The notes: generated from the sequence alone by a model not told the origin. 64,000 nucleotides of DNA from DTCV01 sp964641155 (GCA_964641155.1 CAZXJO010000001.1:124001-188000); one strand, 5' to 3'; shown: positions 43,593-52,545, counted from the first letter of the stretch. Translations and numbers: made by a program.

Positions 43593-44279
43593 TCAACATA
43601 TCTCAGCTTCCTCTATGATTAAGTACCCGACCCAGTGGCTTGGGTACCAAACCTTCCTACCGGACTTTATGCAGACCCTCCTCCCCCTGAAAAGGGGTGA
43701 GCTGGTGACGAACGTTTCGAATTCCCCGCCCTCGCCAACAGGGTTAATGCTGTACCTTCTACAAACGTCCATGAATTCCTCTAAGTTGCTAAGATTTATC
43801 TCACTACCCAACCATTTAATACCTAAGCCGTAAGCCTGCAATGCGGTGATAATGAATCCCACCGTCCTAACCTCCTCCTGTAATAACGTGTAGGGGTCGT
43901 AACTCCATAGGGGTGCTACATGTACCAGGCCTGCCTCCTCGCATAATCTATCCACGATTGCTTTTTGGTATCTAGACCCTACAACACCGCTGATCACGTA
44001 CCTGAACCCGTAATCCCGAAGTTCCTTAAACTTCTTACCCAGCTCAACTGCCTCCACGTCCTTAATGCCGCTACAGCTCATTAAATCGTAGTCAATGTCT
44101 AACAACGTACCGTGTAGGGTAGACCAGTTGACATTCACCGCATGGAAGAGCCAAGAATCCTGCCTCAATGGACTGACCACGAGCAACTTCCCTACATCGT
44201 AACCTAGGTTTAGAGCCTTAATCAAAGCGTAGTGTGAGTCCTTCCCACCGCTGTAGAGGACTAACGCCTTCCCACCTAT
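43593..44279 (-). CDS. PP-loop ATPase, Dph6-like, apparent ATA start
   Basis: ATP-pyrophosphatase of the Dph6/diphthine-ammonia ligase family, about 228 aa. Reading from ATA 44279 gives GGKALVLYSGGKDSHYALIKALNLGYDV, with the PP-loop SGGKDS, and later ISGVVGSRYQKAIVDRLCEEAGL and GEGGEFETFV. The first conventional start (TTG 44225) would delete the whole PP-loop, so it cannot be right. The upstream frame has no ATG, GTG or TTG. ATA overlaps the TAG stop of the previous gene (ATAG) and lies 7 nt after GAGAGGTG. The expected substrate is diphthine on elongation factor 2, if the family call is right. Confidence 0.88.
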   Translation of the reverse strand: MGGKALVLYSGGKDSHYALIKALNLGYDVGKLLVVSPLRQDSWLFHAVNVNWSTLHGTLLDIDYDLMSCSGIKDVEAVELGKKFKELRDYGFRYVISGVVGSRYQKAIVDRLCEEAGLVHVAPLWSYDPYTLLQEEVRTVGFIITALQAYGLGIKWLGSEINLSNLEEFMDVCRRYSINPVGEGGEFETFVTSSPLFRGRRVCIKSGRKVWYPSHWVGYLIIEEAEIC

Positions 44280-44932
44280 CGAAGAACACCTCTCAAAATA
44301 TCCAGGGCTGCCTCAACCACGTACATCGAACAGTTAGGGTCCCCCTTCCTACATATGGAGGCTAAGATGCAGTCCCCACCTACGATGTCTAAGCCTCTTA
44401 ACAAGTTCTTCCAGAATCCTTGGTTAGTGACCTCATGTAAGCCGTTGGAATCAGGTAATTTGAGAGATCCGTCAATGTAATACAGTATTAGCCCGCCAAG
44501 ACCCCCCTTCCTAACTATTAGATCCCTAACATGTAGTACGCCGCCAACCCTTTCTACATACTTAACCCCATCCCTGAGCAGGACTAGCGATATCCTGCAG
44601 TCCCTACATACCTCCCCATCGCTTAGGTCGAAATCCCCAACGACGTACAGCCTACTCCGCAAAGACTTAAGGACTTCAAAACCCGTATCAGTTAGTAACA
44701 CGCCAGCTACCGGGTCAACTACTATTAAACCAGCTTCTGACAACCTCCTGATCAAAGTCCTCGCACTGCCCTCACCAATGCCTAGAACGTTGGAAAGCAC
44801 TTTCCTCCCTGAAGGACCCTTTGCGCACTCAGCTAGGGCCATGTAGACATGGTATCCGGTGAAGCCAGGCTTAACGTTACCCTTAGGTAGAATCACCTTA
44901 TCGATGACTTTGAAGACTTCCTCAACACCCAT
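44276..44932 (-). CDS. winged-helix protein, DUF4443-like
   Basis: A 218-aa protein. Its first 90 residues have a helix-turn-helix (VLSNVLGIGEGSARTLIRRLSEAGLIVVD), followed by an alpha/beta region with three cysteine pairs or near pairs (CRDC, CILASIC). It matches my memory of the archaeal DUF4443 group but I cannot confirm that. It is cotranscribed with the PP-loop gene, which its stop overlaps. The start is ATG 44932, divergent from argF. Confidence 0.7.
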   Translation of the reverse strand: MGVEEVFKVIDKVILPKGNVKPGFTGYHVYMALAECAKGPSGRKVLSNVLGIGEGSARTLIRRLSEAGLIVVDPVAGVLLTDTGFEVLKSLRSRLYVVGDFDLSDGEVCRDCRISLVLLRDGVKYVERVGGVLHVRDLIVRKGGLGGLILYYIDGSLKLPDSNGLHEVTNQGFWKNLLRGLDIVGGDCILASICRKGDPNCSMYVVEAALDILRGVLR

Positions 44933-44998
44933 AAACTCCCTACATTAAATGTCACATTATAGCTAAAATTTATTTGGATTCACGGTGAGTAGGTTGGG

Positions 44999-45943
44999 GT
45001 GAAGTTATTGAGGAAACTTAGATGTAAGGACTTGATTTCTATTTCAGACCTCAGTAGGGAAGAACTGATCAGCTTGCTGGAGACGTCGAAACTCTTTAAG
45101 ACCAGGTATTACTCCGGCGAGAGGGTAATCAAAGTGTTAGCCGGTAAGTGCTTAGCGATGATATTCCAAAAACCCAGCACTAGGACCAGAGTTAGCTTTG
45201 AAGTCGCTATGTACCAGCTAGGCGGACACTCGCTCTACCTTAATTGGAACGACCTTCAACTAGGGAGAGGTGAGACGATAGCTGACACTGCCAGAGTCCT
45301 GAGCAGGTACGTAGACGGGATAGTTGCCAGGGTTTCAAGGCACTCAGACCTACTGGAACTGGCTAAACACTCATCCATACCCGTAATTAACGCCTTAAGC
45401 GATTTAGAACACCCATGCCAGGCGCTAGCCGACATATTCACCATCTGGGAGAAGAAAGGGAGGTTAGAAGGCGTTAAATTAGCTTTCGTCGGAGACGGCA
45501 CTGACAACGTCCTTAACTCGCTACTATTAGCCGGAGCTAAGCTCGGAATGAACATCTCTATATCAACCCCAAAGGGCTACGACCCGAGAGAGGAAGTGTT
45601 GAAGGTAGCTGAAAGCGATGCTCGAAGGCACGGGTCAACGATCGAGGTGGTTAGGGAGCCCGAAGCAGCTGTTAGGGGAGCGGACGTTGTGTACACTGAT
45701 GTCTGGGTGAGTATGGGACAGGAAGCTGAGAGGGCTAAAAGGATTGCAGACCTCAGCATGTATAGGGTCACCGTCGATTTGATGATGCTGGCTAAGGAGG
45801 ACGCCATCTTCATGCACTGCCTACCTGCTAAGAGGGGCGAGGAAGTGGTTGATGAGGTAATAGACGGTAAGTGGTCTGCGGTATGGGATCAGGCGGAGAA
45901 CAGGCTTCACACTCAAAAGGCGGTGTTAGCGCTTCTTCTTTGA
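44999..45943 (+). CDS. argF: ornithine carbamoyltransferase
   Basis: Arginine biosynthesis or arginine-deiminase pathway enzyme, 314 aa. Carbamoyl phosphate loop KPSTRTRVSFEVAM, HPCQALADIFTIWE, ornithine loop with FMHCLPAKRGEEV, and DGTDNVLNSLLLAG are all present, so it is OTCase rather than aspartate transcarbamoylase. The start is GTG, about 28 nt after an AT-rich box (aaatttattt, 44966-44975). No other arginine genes are close. Its end overlaps the convergent 186-aa gene by 18 nt. Confidence 0.94.
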   Translation: MKLLRKLRCKDLISISDLSREELISLLETSKLFKTRYYSGERVIKVLAGKCLAMIFQKPSTRTRVSFEVAMYQLGGHSLYLNWNDLQLGRGETIADTARVLSRYVDGIVARVSRHSDLLELAKHSSIPVINALSDLEHPCQALADIFTIWEKKGRLEGVKLAFVGDGTDNVLNSLLLAGAKLGMNISISTPKGYDPREEVLKVAESDARRHGSTIEVVREPEAAVRGADVVYTDVWVSMGQEAERAKRIADLSMYRVTVDLMMLAKEDAIFMHCLPAKRGEEVVDEVIDGKWSAVWDQAENRLHTQKAVLALLL

Positions 45944-46486
45944 CCTCCTTCTAACCCTCCTTTTCTTCCTCCTCCGCTTAACAGCCTTCTTAGGCGTACT
46001 AACCTCAGCCCTTTCACTGCTTAATAGTAGCCTAATCCCTGACTCTGTCTTGAGCATGAGCCCTAAGCAGGCATCACAGCTCTTGAAACTTAAATCGCCT
46101 TCAAATACGTAAGTATCACTGGGCACTTCGAAATCCTTGACCTCTAGCTGGGACCCGTAAAATACGTCAACCTCCTTACCGTCAGCGGGCTTCATCAAGA
46201 TTGATAAACCAACCAACTTATCGGGTCGAGGTGATATCGTCACACTAGGAGTCTTAAACGCCTTCACATACTCGAATACCTCACTGCACTGGGAACCCTC
46301 ACAACTGCTTAGTAATACACAATCACATCGCAGAAGGTCTGAGTCCTTAAACTCACTCAAACTTAGCTGGTCCACGTTAGGGTACCCGTCGAGCACCAAC
46401 TCCTTAACCAACTTCAACGCGGTGAACTTTACCTCAGCAACCTCAAGCTCGGTGATCTCGAAGCACTTTACTTTCACAGCGCACAT
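45926..46486 (-). CDS. unknown protein with basic C-terminal tail
   Basis: A 186-aa protein with seven cysteines in the first 160 residues (including RCDCVLLSSCEGSQC) and a C-terminal tail of about 22 residues made almost entirely of Arg and Lys. I recognise no family. The tail would suit RNA or DNA binding, possibly with the ribosome. It follows the adenosine-specific kinase gene on the same strand, 17 nt downstream. The tail-coding DNA overlaps the end of argF on the other strand. Confidence 0.65.
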   Translation of the reverse strand: MCAVKVKCFEITELEVAEVKFTALKLVKELVLDGYPNVDQLSLSEFKDSDLLRCDCVLLSSCEGSQCSEVFEYVKAFKTPSVTISPRPDKLVGLSILMKPADGKEVDVFYGSQLEVKDFEVPSDTYVFEGDLSFKSCDACLGLMLKTESGIRLLLSSERAEVSTPKKAVKRRRKKRRVRRRSKKKR

Positions 46487-46503
46487 AACCTTGCATACAC
46501 TTC

Positions 46504-46992
46504 CTAGCGCTTGTACCCTATCCTCCTAAGGAACTCCTTCCTCTCCTTCTTGTCCTCCTCCCCTTCAATGCCTAAAGACTTGAACCCGTCCACAACCCCT
46601 AAAACAGACCTACCTTGATCGGTCTCAGCAACTATCAACTGCAACGGATTTGACGTCGCCGCATATATAGTGGTGACTTCCTGAACGTGCTTCAAGGCGT
46701 TTAAGACGTTAATAGGCCAGGCATTGCTTAAGTACACTATGAACGTGTGTCCCGCCCCGACTTTCAAGGCGCTTTCTTCGGCAAGCTTAACTAATCTCTC
46801 GTCGTTCCCGTCGCTCCTCACCAACCTCTTCCCACTAGCTTCGCAGAATGCCACCCCGAATTTAATGGAGGTCGTCGAAGTTACCAAAGCTTCGTAGATG
46901 TCTTCAACTGTTTTAATGAAGTGTGAATGACCGATGATGACGCTAGTACCCTCGGGCACCGGTATATTAACTACTTCAAACCTCAGACTCAT
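46504..46992 (-). CDS. adenosine-specific kinase (DUF355 family)
   Basis: A 162-aa protein matching the archaeal adenosine-specific kinase family: VPEGTSVIIGHSHFIKTVEDIYEALV, KFGVAFCEASGKRLVR, VGAGHTFIVYLSNAWPINVLNAL and QLIVAETDQGRSVLGVVDG. The first conserved residues follow ATG 46992 (MSLRFEVV); further frame upstream is open but not conserved. Function as an adenosine kinase rests on the characterised archaeal relative. Confidence 0.88.
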   Translation of the reverse strand: MSLRFEVVNIPVPEGTSVIIGHSHFIKTVEDIYEALVTSTTSIKFGVAFCEASGKRLVRSDGNDERLVKLAEESALKVGAGHTFIVYLSNAWPINVLNALKHVQEVTTIYAATSNPLQLIVAETDQGRSVLGVVDGFKSLGIEGEEDKKERKEFLRRIGYKR

Positions 46993-47122
46993 TAAGACCC
47001 TAAAAACGATCCACACGAAACTTATTAAGGTTTTAGACCCCAGCCCAACTAAGTTGCGGGGTGCGATCGTTCAATCAAGTAGCATCGATTACTCACAAGC
47101 TACACGGCCTTAGGGACAACGA

Positions 47123-47132
47123 CTTTTATAAG
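47123..47132 (+). promoter_or_regulatory. TATA box of tRNA-Ala
   Basis: The sequence cttttataag ends 24 nt before the first base of the tRNA, the expected distance for an archaeal promoter. Confidence 0.65.
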
Positions 47133-47156
47133 TCCCAACGAGTAAACACATTAATA

Positions 47157-47233
<77 letters not shown>

Positions 47234-47284
47234 ATACTTAAAAAATTAAATTAATGGGAGCGTTTCTACTTAGGATGGTGTGAA

Positions 47285-48406
47285 GTGGTTAGAGTACTAA
47301 TAACTAACGCGACCGTGGTAACGCTCTCTAGAAAACATGACTTAGTAATTAATAACGGGTACGTATTCATAAATGACGGGGTGATCAAAGCTGTTGGTAG
47401 CGGCGAGGTACCTGAGGAACTCCAGTACCCCGAACTACTTATCTCGGGTAAGGGGAGGTTAGTTATCCCGGGGGTCTCCTCCGGTCACACTAAAGTTACT
47501 ACTTACCCTTTAAGACATATATTGCCTTCTCTAAGTAGGGAGCAGGTTAACGACTACCTATCCACTTTAAGTAGGAGTGATGTTTACTACTCCGCGATGC
47601 TGGCCTTCACAGACTTGCTTAATAGGGGGGTGACTTCGATGATGATTTCAGACATATACCTGGATGATGTGGCGAGGGCAGCCCACGACGTTGGGATCCC
47701 TGTGGTGCTCGCTTCGCCAATCAATACGGACTTACGTGATTACGACCCCTACCACGAACTTAAGTTGATCATGCAGAGGTGGCATGGAAGAGTTGAAAAC
47801 GTGGTTGGGGCCATCTCCGTCCACGGTAACTTGAATGAGGGTGTGGACTTAGAGGAGTTCCCGGAGTGTAAGGTCTTCGTCGTAGGGGCCGATAATTTCG
47901 AATCACTGAGGAAGTTCGACCGGAGTAGGGTCGTCGTAGTAGACCCTATTAATGAGCCTCCAAGCGATTTAGCCGTCATAAGGACCTACAACACCTTGAA
48001 GTCGTGGAAGCCCTTCCAAGGTTTTGGGATCGGTGATAACATCACATACGACGTGTTCGATATGTTGAGGTTCTTATTTAGGTCAGGTAGTAACAGCTTG
48101 GACCTACTCTACAGCGCGACGAGCGCTACATCACACATAATTGGTTTCGACGATATGAACTGCATCGAGGAGGGTAAGAGGGCCAACCTGATCATATATA
48201 ACTTCAGGGAACCGCCTGCGTGGCCTTTAATTCCATCAGTAGAGGCAATAGCTAACGCGGTGGTGGGAGGCCAACTTAGGGTTGAGTCGGTGATCGTGGG
48301 GGACAACGTACTGGTGGACAGTGGTGAGGTCTTAAGTGTTGGAACTGACTTAATTAGAAAAGCTACTGCCAGACTTGAAGACGTAATTAAAAAATTCATT
48401 AATTGA
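47285..48406 (+). CDS. amidohydrolase-like protein, probable pseudoenzyme
   Basis: A 373-aa protein with the overall plan of the cytosine/S-adenosylhomocysteine deaminase branch of amidohydrolases: the N-terminal sandwich (ITNATVVTLSRK, VFINDGVIKAVGSG), a barrel, and the return strands (GKRANLIIYNF, VIVGDNVLVDSGEV). The metal-binding HxH motif after IPGV reads SSGHTKVTT, so the second His is Lys. The usual later HAxE motif is also not seen. It is therefore unlikely to be a normal metal hydrolase. It may be a regulatory or structural relative. It starts with GTG 51 nt after the tRNA. Confidence 0.78.
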   Translation: MVRVLITNATVVTLSRKHDLVINNGYVFINDGVIKAVGSGEVPEELQYPELLISGKGRLVIPGVSSGHTKVTTYPLRHILPSLSREQVNDYLSTLSRSDVYYSAMLAFTDLLNRGVTSMMISDIYLDDVARAAHDVGIPVVLASPINTDLRDYDPYHELKLIMQRWHGRVENVVGAISVHGNLNEGVDLEEFPECKVFVVGADNFESLRKFDRSRVVVVDPINEPPSDLAVIRTYNTLKSWKPFQGFGIGDNITYDVFDMLRFLFRSGSNSLDLLYSATSATSHIIGFDDMNCIEEGKRANLIIYNFREPPAWPLIPSVEAIANAVVGGQLRVESVIVGDNVLVDSGEVLSVGTDLIRKATARLEDVIKKFIN

Positions 48407-48407
48407 T

Positions 48408-49109
48408 TTACTCTTCGAACTCCTCTAACCTCTCGACCTTATATTCCACACCGACCCTTTTCTTGACCATCTCTATGACTCTAACGGCCTCATTGAAGTC
48501 TACGTACCTAGCATTTGAGGTAAACTTATCGATGTTCTTCGCCAGCGCTTCCTCAACGCTTAAACCACCGCACTCTATCTTCAACTTGTCCATGACCATA
48601 GGTGATGGCTCTAACGCAGCTCCCCTCTTCACGAAGACCAACTCGTTGTCTACCGGGGTTACTATGAATGCGCCCACCTCCCTACCACCTAACTTCATAA
48701 CGTAGACTATGTCACCGTCCTCCGTCTCACCTAGCCTCTCGACATTAAATGCCACCGCTGCCTCAACAACGGCTTTCACCTCCCTCTTCACCTTACTTAA
48801 CACATCAATGACCTCGCTCTCCGGCAACCTCTTAAACGCCTCAACCTTTAAGGTATCGTACAACCACTCAATACCCCCTTCCTTCACCTCATAATCTACC
48901 GATACCCTCACAACATCTCCCTTACCTAACTTCAACTCCTCTACGAAAACCTTATACAAGACTTTATTTAATTGAGCTACCTTGAACGCTACATCGGGTC
49001 CCTTCACACTACCTTCTTTAATGAGATCTCTTAGCTGTGCGAAGGCTACCCTCCTAATCTTATCGGCGTACGCCCCCACTATTATATAACCTGACCTTAA
49101 AGTAGGCAA
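48408..49109 (-). CDS. conserved crenarchaeal protein, possibly DUF2258
   Basis: A 233-aa protein with an N-terminal segment LRSGYIIVGAYADKIRRVAFAQLRDLIK and a middle beta-rich region (GDVVRVSVDYEVKEGGIEWLY). It recalls the crenarchaeal DUF2258 group, but I cannot confirm that. Glu/Lys/Val-rich, no membrane span. Its end lies 1 nt from the end of the amidohydrolase-like gene, and it is divergent from trm5. Confidence 0.7.
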   Translation of the reverse strand: MPTLRSGYIIVGAYADKIRRVAFAQLRDLIKEGSVKGPDVAFKVAQLNKVLYKVFVEELKLGKGDVVRVSVDYEVKEGGIEWLYDTLKVEAFKRLPESEVIDVLSKVKREVKAVVEAAVAFNVERLGETEDGDIVYVMKLGGREVGAFIVTPVDNELVFVKRGAALEPSPMVMDKLKIECGGLSVEEALAKNIDKFTSNARYVDFNEAVRVIEMVKKRVGVEYKVERLEEFEE

Positions 49110-49181
49110 AGAACCACCCAGATTTATAACAATTCTTTAAATATAAATTTATATTAAGACTGGAACCAACGGTAGTTAGTT

Positions 49182-50036
49182 ATGTGTGGAAGACTGCTCA
49201 GAGACATTGCGATTAGGGTTCTAGGTGAGGACGCAGCGAGCAGTATATGGAGTAGGGTGGAAATCATAGGTGACATTGCCTTAATAAGGAAACCGCCTCA
49301 AACCTCCTTAGACGTCCTAAAGCCTTTAGCCGAGGAAATTGTGAGGAAACTCCCCTACGTCAGATCTGTTTGGGCTTCGATCTCGCCCATAACCGGCCTG
49401 TACAGGACTAGGGAGTACGTACACCTAGCCGGGGAGTTCAGAACCACCACGATTTACAGAGAGCACGGATGCTCGTTCTACATAGACATCGCAAAAGTTT
49501 ACATATCCCCAGCACTCAGCTACGAACACCTGAGGGTATCTAAGGATGTGAAGGACGGTGAATTCGTAATAAACATGTTCGCAGGCGCTGGGCTGTTCTC
49601 GATAATAATTGCCAAGCATGCCAAGCCTTCCAAGGTAGTCTCAATAGATGTAAACCCATACGCGTATGAACTCATGGTTAAGAACGTGAAATTAAACGGT
49701 GTCGAGGGAGTGGTGGAACCAGTGTTAGGTGACTCCGGCGTAGTTATCAACGAGTACGCGGGGACGGCTGATAGGGTCTTAATGCCCCTACCTGAACTGG
49801 CGTTTAAGTACTTCGAGAAGGCGGTTAATTCCGTTAGGAAGTCAGGTATAATACATGTCTACGAGTTCGAAAGAGCTCCAAGCAAGGAAATAGCAATAAA
49901 TAACGTAATCAGCAAATACATGAAGAAGTGTGCTGACCTAGGAGTAGGTGCTGAGGTAGTGCTGAGCAGGGTTGTTAGGTCTGTAGGCCCTAGGACATAC
50001 CAAGTGGTTGCGGACATAAGGGTGACTAAGCAATGA
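49182..50036 (+). CDS. trm5: tRNA (guanine37-N1)-methyltransferase Trm5 family
   Basis: SAM-dependent methyltransferase, 284 aa. The D2/D3 plan of class I Trm5 is visible: RTREYVHLAGEFRTTTIYREHGC, a substrate-proximal VYISPALSYEHLRV, the SAM loop VINMFAGAGLFSIIIAK, SIDVNPYAYELMVKNVKLNGV and the catalytic VLMPLPELAF (NPPY-like). It modifies G37 next to the anticodon, or acts in wyosine formation like its paralogue Taw2. Start ATG 49182. Confidence 0.88.
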   Translation: MCGRLLRDIAIRVLGEDAASSIWSRVEIIGDIALIRKPPQTSLDVLKPLAEEIVRKLPYVRSVWASISPITGLYRTREYVHLAGEFRTTTIYREHGCSFYIDIAKVYISPALSYEHLRVSKDVKDGEFVINMFAGAGLFSIIIAKHAKPSKVVSIDVNPYAYELMVKNVKLNGVEGVVEPVLGDSGVVINEYAGTADRVLMPLPELAFKYFEKAVNSVRKSGIIHVYEFERAPSKEIAINNVISKYMKKCADLGVGAEVVLSRVVRSVGPRTYQVVADIRVTKQ

Positions 50037-50051
50037 ATATGTGGGTCACGT

Positions 50052-50489
50052 TCACCCCTTCCTAACCACTAAGTGGGTGACCTCATCCCTTACCAGGACA
50101 ACTATGAAAATCCCCAGGGGCTCCTTACTTAAGCTCAAGCTCAATTTAAGGTTAGCGAGTGGTGGAACAACCTCTGCCTCAGTTAATTTAATCACTTCGT
50201 AGCTTAAGTTACCGTAGAATGCGACGTACCCAATTATTTGGAACGGCTCAGGGGACCTGCTTACTAACGTAATCACCGCAGTTCTATTTACGTATTCATA
50301 CCAGCACTCAGTTGTGTATGTGATGGAGTTACGAACCACCTGCTTTTCAAACATCCTCAAGCTCATTAAGCTGTAATCCTCAACGCTTTGGTAGATGCCG
50401 TAAATCGTTGAGGATATGATGATTAACGCCAACAGCAGCAGGACCAAACCAACTACACTGCTCAAACCACTACTCGTACGTGTACCCAT
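50052..50489 (-). CDS. pilin-like protein with N-terminal membrane helix
   Basis: A 145-aa protein with a class III signal-like start: a short polar head (MGTRTSSG), then one long hydrophobic helix (VVGLVLLLLALIIISSTI) and a beta-rich C-terminal domain. This is the architecture of archaeal type IV pilins, cleaved before the hydrophobic helix by the prepilin peptidase. It overlaps the preceding pilin-like gene by 20 nt. Confidence 0.75.
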   Translation of the reverse strand: MGTRTSSGLSSVVGLVLLLLALIIISSTIYGIYQSVEDYSLMSLRMFEKQVVRNSITYTTECWYEYVNRTAVITLVSRSPEPFQIIGYVAFYGNLSYEVIKLTEAEVVPPLANLKLSLSLSKEPLGIFIVVLVRDEVTHLVVRKG

Positions 50490-50925
50490 ATGCTACCACC
50501 TCACCGCCTTCGTAGACCACCTTAACTTTGAAGACGTGTCCGGCAGCAAGCTTGACCGGTGATTTAAGGTCGACGACCCTTATGTCCAGTGGGTCTAAAA
50601 CCAGATCCACACCTTCCACCGGTACATCATCGACGTATACAGCAATTACTCTGAGCTTGACGACACCGTTAGAGACGACCAGCCTAACCTCATTAGTTGA
50701 CCCGCTCCCTGAAGCCATCACCACGTCCAGGGATTTCATGAGGTCCGCAGCCTTCCTCTCAACATCCGACTTAAACAGCGTGCTGACGTTATAGGAGTAG
50801 TTATCAATCATGACCACCACTACAGCACCTAGTGCTAAGGTTATGAAGAGCACAAGCAGTGAAGAAATTAGCTCGCTGACACCGATGCGAGAACCCCCAG
50901 ACGCCAGTATCCTTCGATTCCTCAT
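50470..50925 (-). CDS. pilin-like protein with N-terminal membrane helix
   Basis: A 151-aa protein with a basic head (MRNRRILASGGSR), a hydrophobic helix (SLLVLFITLALGAVVVVMI) and a soluble domain with several beta strands. This matches archaeal type IV pilin-like proteins. Likely cleavage is near GSR/IGVSEL. It would pair with the neighbouring 145-aa protein. ATG 50925 lies about 22 nt from an AT-rich element; in-frame GTG and TTG codons lie just upstream. Confidence 0.75.
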   Translation of the reverse strand: MRNRRILASGGSRIGVSELISSLLVLFITLALGAVVVVMIDNYSYNVSTLFKSDVERKAADLMKSLDVVMASGSGSTNEVRLVVSNGVVKLRVIAVYVDDVPVEGVDLVLDPLDIRVVDLKSPVKLAAGHVFKVKVVYEGGEVVAYGYTYE

Positions 50926-50957
50926 CAACAGCACTGTATAAAGCTTAACTTAAGGAA

Positions 50958-52544
50958 TTATTTAAGATTATCCAAGTTAACCAATCTTAGGTTCGCCCCT
51001 TCTAGCAAGTCCTTCAGAGCCTTCCTAATGAACCTCTCAGAACTCCAGCTGTGGCGCCTACATGTAAACACCACGACACCCTCATACCTACTTAACAACA
51101 TCCTTAAGTACTTCCTAAACCTGCTTCTGAACAATGACAAAGTACCCACATCCACAACCTCAGGCATGTTGAAGTGGGAGTATGGGTATACTGAGAGTAA
51201 CAATGAGGGGATTACCGTGAAGAAGGGTACGTAGACGTAGGTGTCTTCAGGCTGCGCGTCTAACTTAACTGCGATGTTGTTGCATGCAGGATTTACCTTA
51301 GCACCGCTTCCTGTGACCAGCATGGGCAGTAATAATGCCGTACGATTCTTTTTCCCGAACCTAAACACGTACTCCTTCAGGTACTTCTCATGCCTCACTA
51401 CCTCAGGTCTGTAGTAAGACGTCTCTTCGTAAAGAAATAGGGCATGGGAATCACCACGTATTCTGGGGTCTAGGACTTCGAACCATTTCTGAAACCCACC
51501 ACGCGTGAATAGGTTGAGTAAACGCCTTAGCGACGGGTGTCCCCTCCCCCTTTCCTCGAGGAGCTCCCAAAGCCTGCCCTCCCTGATAGCGACCTTTACG
51601 TTCTTAATTTCCCTTAAAATTACGTAGAGGTTGTGGAGTGCTACGTTACGTACCCTCTCCTCAGCACTCATCTCGAGTAGGGACTTGACGTCATACTTGC
51701 TGCATATGGAACATTCGCATGGCAGATAATCCAAGTCCTTAAGCATGTAAGTACCCCTCTCGGTCATATACCTACCACCTCTAGCGTAGAGAATGTATGA
51801 AGCGGAATCAAACATATCCACGCCCAAGGCCACCGCGTAGGGAATTATCATCGGATGCCCGGCCCCGAACAAATGCACTGCCTTATCAATAGGTACCACC
51901 TCTTTAACGGTTAGGATCATTTCAAAGACTTTAGAGTACTCGTACTTCTCCATGAGTAGGACTGGGCTACCGATCGCGTAAATAGAGTAACCTTCCAAGT
52001 CCTTGCCCACCATAGCACATTTCCTTACTAGGTCTAGGTGGACCCCTCCTTGGATTGGTAAGACCCACAGCGTTTTACTACCACTTATGAGTTCTGCTGA
52101 TAGCGCAGCCCTCCTTAAAGTCTCATCAACGCTGTACAACGCTTCATCGTACGTGGCGTCATCTCTGGTAGGTACGTCAGCAATGACAGCTATGTCACTG
52201 CCAACACTTTCCTGAAACCTCACTATCTCCTCAGGATCTAACCTCACTTTCTTACCGCCGTACCGTAGGAGCTGGTAGGCGCCCGAATCAGTCATCACAA
52301 CCCCTCTAAACCCTAGGAACTCATGAATATCGCGGACTTCATTACCCACGGTCTTCTTAATAATGTATGCGTTGGTGATTATCTGGGTGAAGCCTAAATC
52401 CCTCAGCAGACTCACAGGTACTTCCTTGGACTGCTTCACAGGGTTCACGACTGGGAAAAAGGCAGGTGTTTCTATAACACCGCTCTTAGTTATTAACTTA
52501 CCGATCCTACCCCCTAAGTCTTTATCCCTTACCTCAAATACCAC
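50958..52544 (-). CDS. tgtA: archaeosine tRNA-guanine transglycosylase
   Basis: Enzyme that swaps guanine 15 of tRNA for preQ0 in archaeosine synthesis, 528 aa. The catalytic barrel has FFPVVNPVKQ, TDSGAYQLLRYGG, and the zinc site CECSICSKYD with a later His (ALHNLYV). Then comes the archaeal C1 domain. A PUA domain is not evident within the 528 residues, so the PUA part may be a separate protein. GTG start at 52544 after GAGGATG; 1 nt from the end of the Sm-like gene. Confidence 0.93.
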   Translation of the reverse strand: MVFEVRDKDLGGRIGKLITKSGVIETPAFFPVVNPVKQSKEVPVSLLRDLGFTQIITNAYIIKKTVGNEVRDIHEFLGFRGVVMTDSGAYQLLRYGGKKVRLDPEEIVRFQESVGSDIAVIADVPTRDDATYDEALYSVDETLRRAALSAELISGSKTLWVLPIQGGVHLDLVRKCAMVGKDLEGYSIYAIGSPVLLMEKYEYSKVFEMILTVKEVVPIDKAVHLFGAGHPMIIPYAVALGVDMFDSASYILYARGGRYMTERGTYMLKDLDYLPCECSICSKYDVKSLLEMSAEERVRNVALHNLYVILREIKNVKVAIREGRLWELLEERGRGHPSLRRLLNLFTRGGFQKWFEVLDPRIRGDSHALFLYEETSYYRPEVVRHEKYLKEYVFRFGKKNRTALLLPMLVTGSGAKVNPACNNIAVKLDAQPEDTYVYVPFFTVIPSLLLSVYPYSHFNMPEVVDVGTLSLFRSRFRKYLRMLLSRYEGVVVFTCRRHSWSSERFIRKALKDLLEGANLRLVNLDNLK

Positions 52545-52545
52545 T

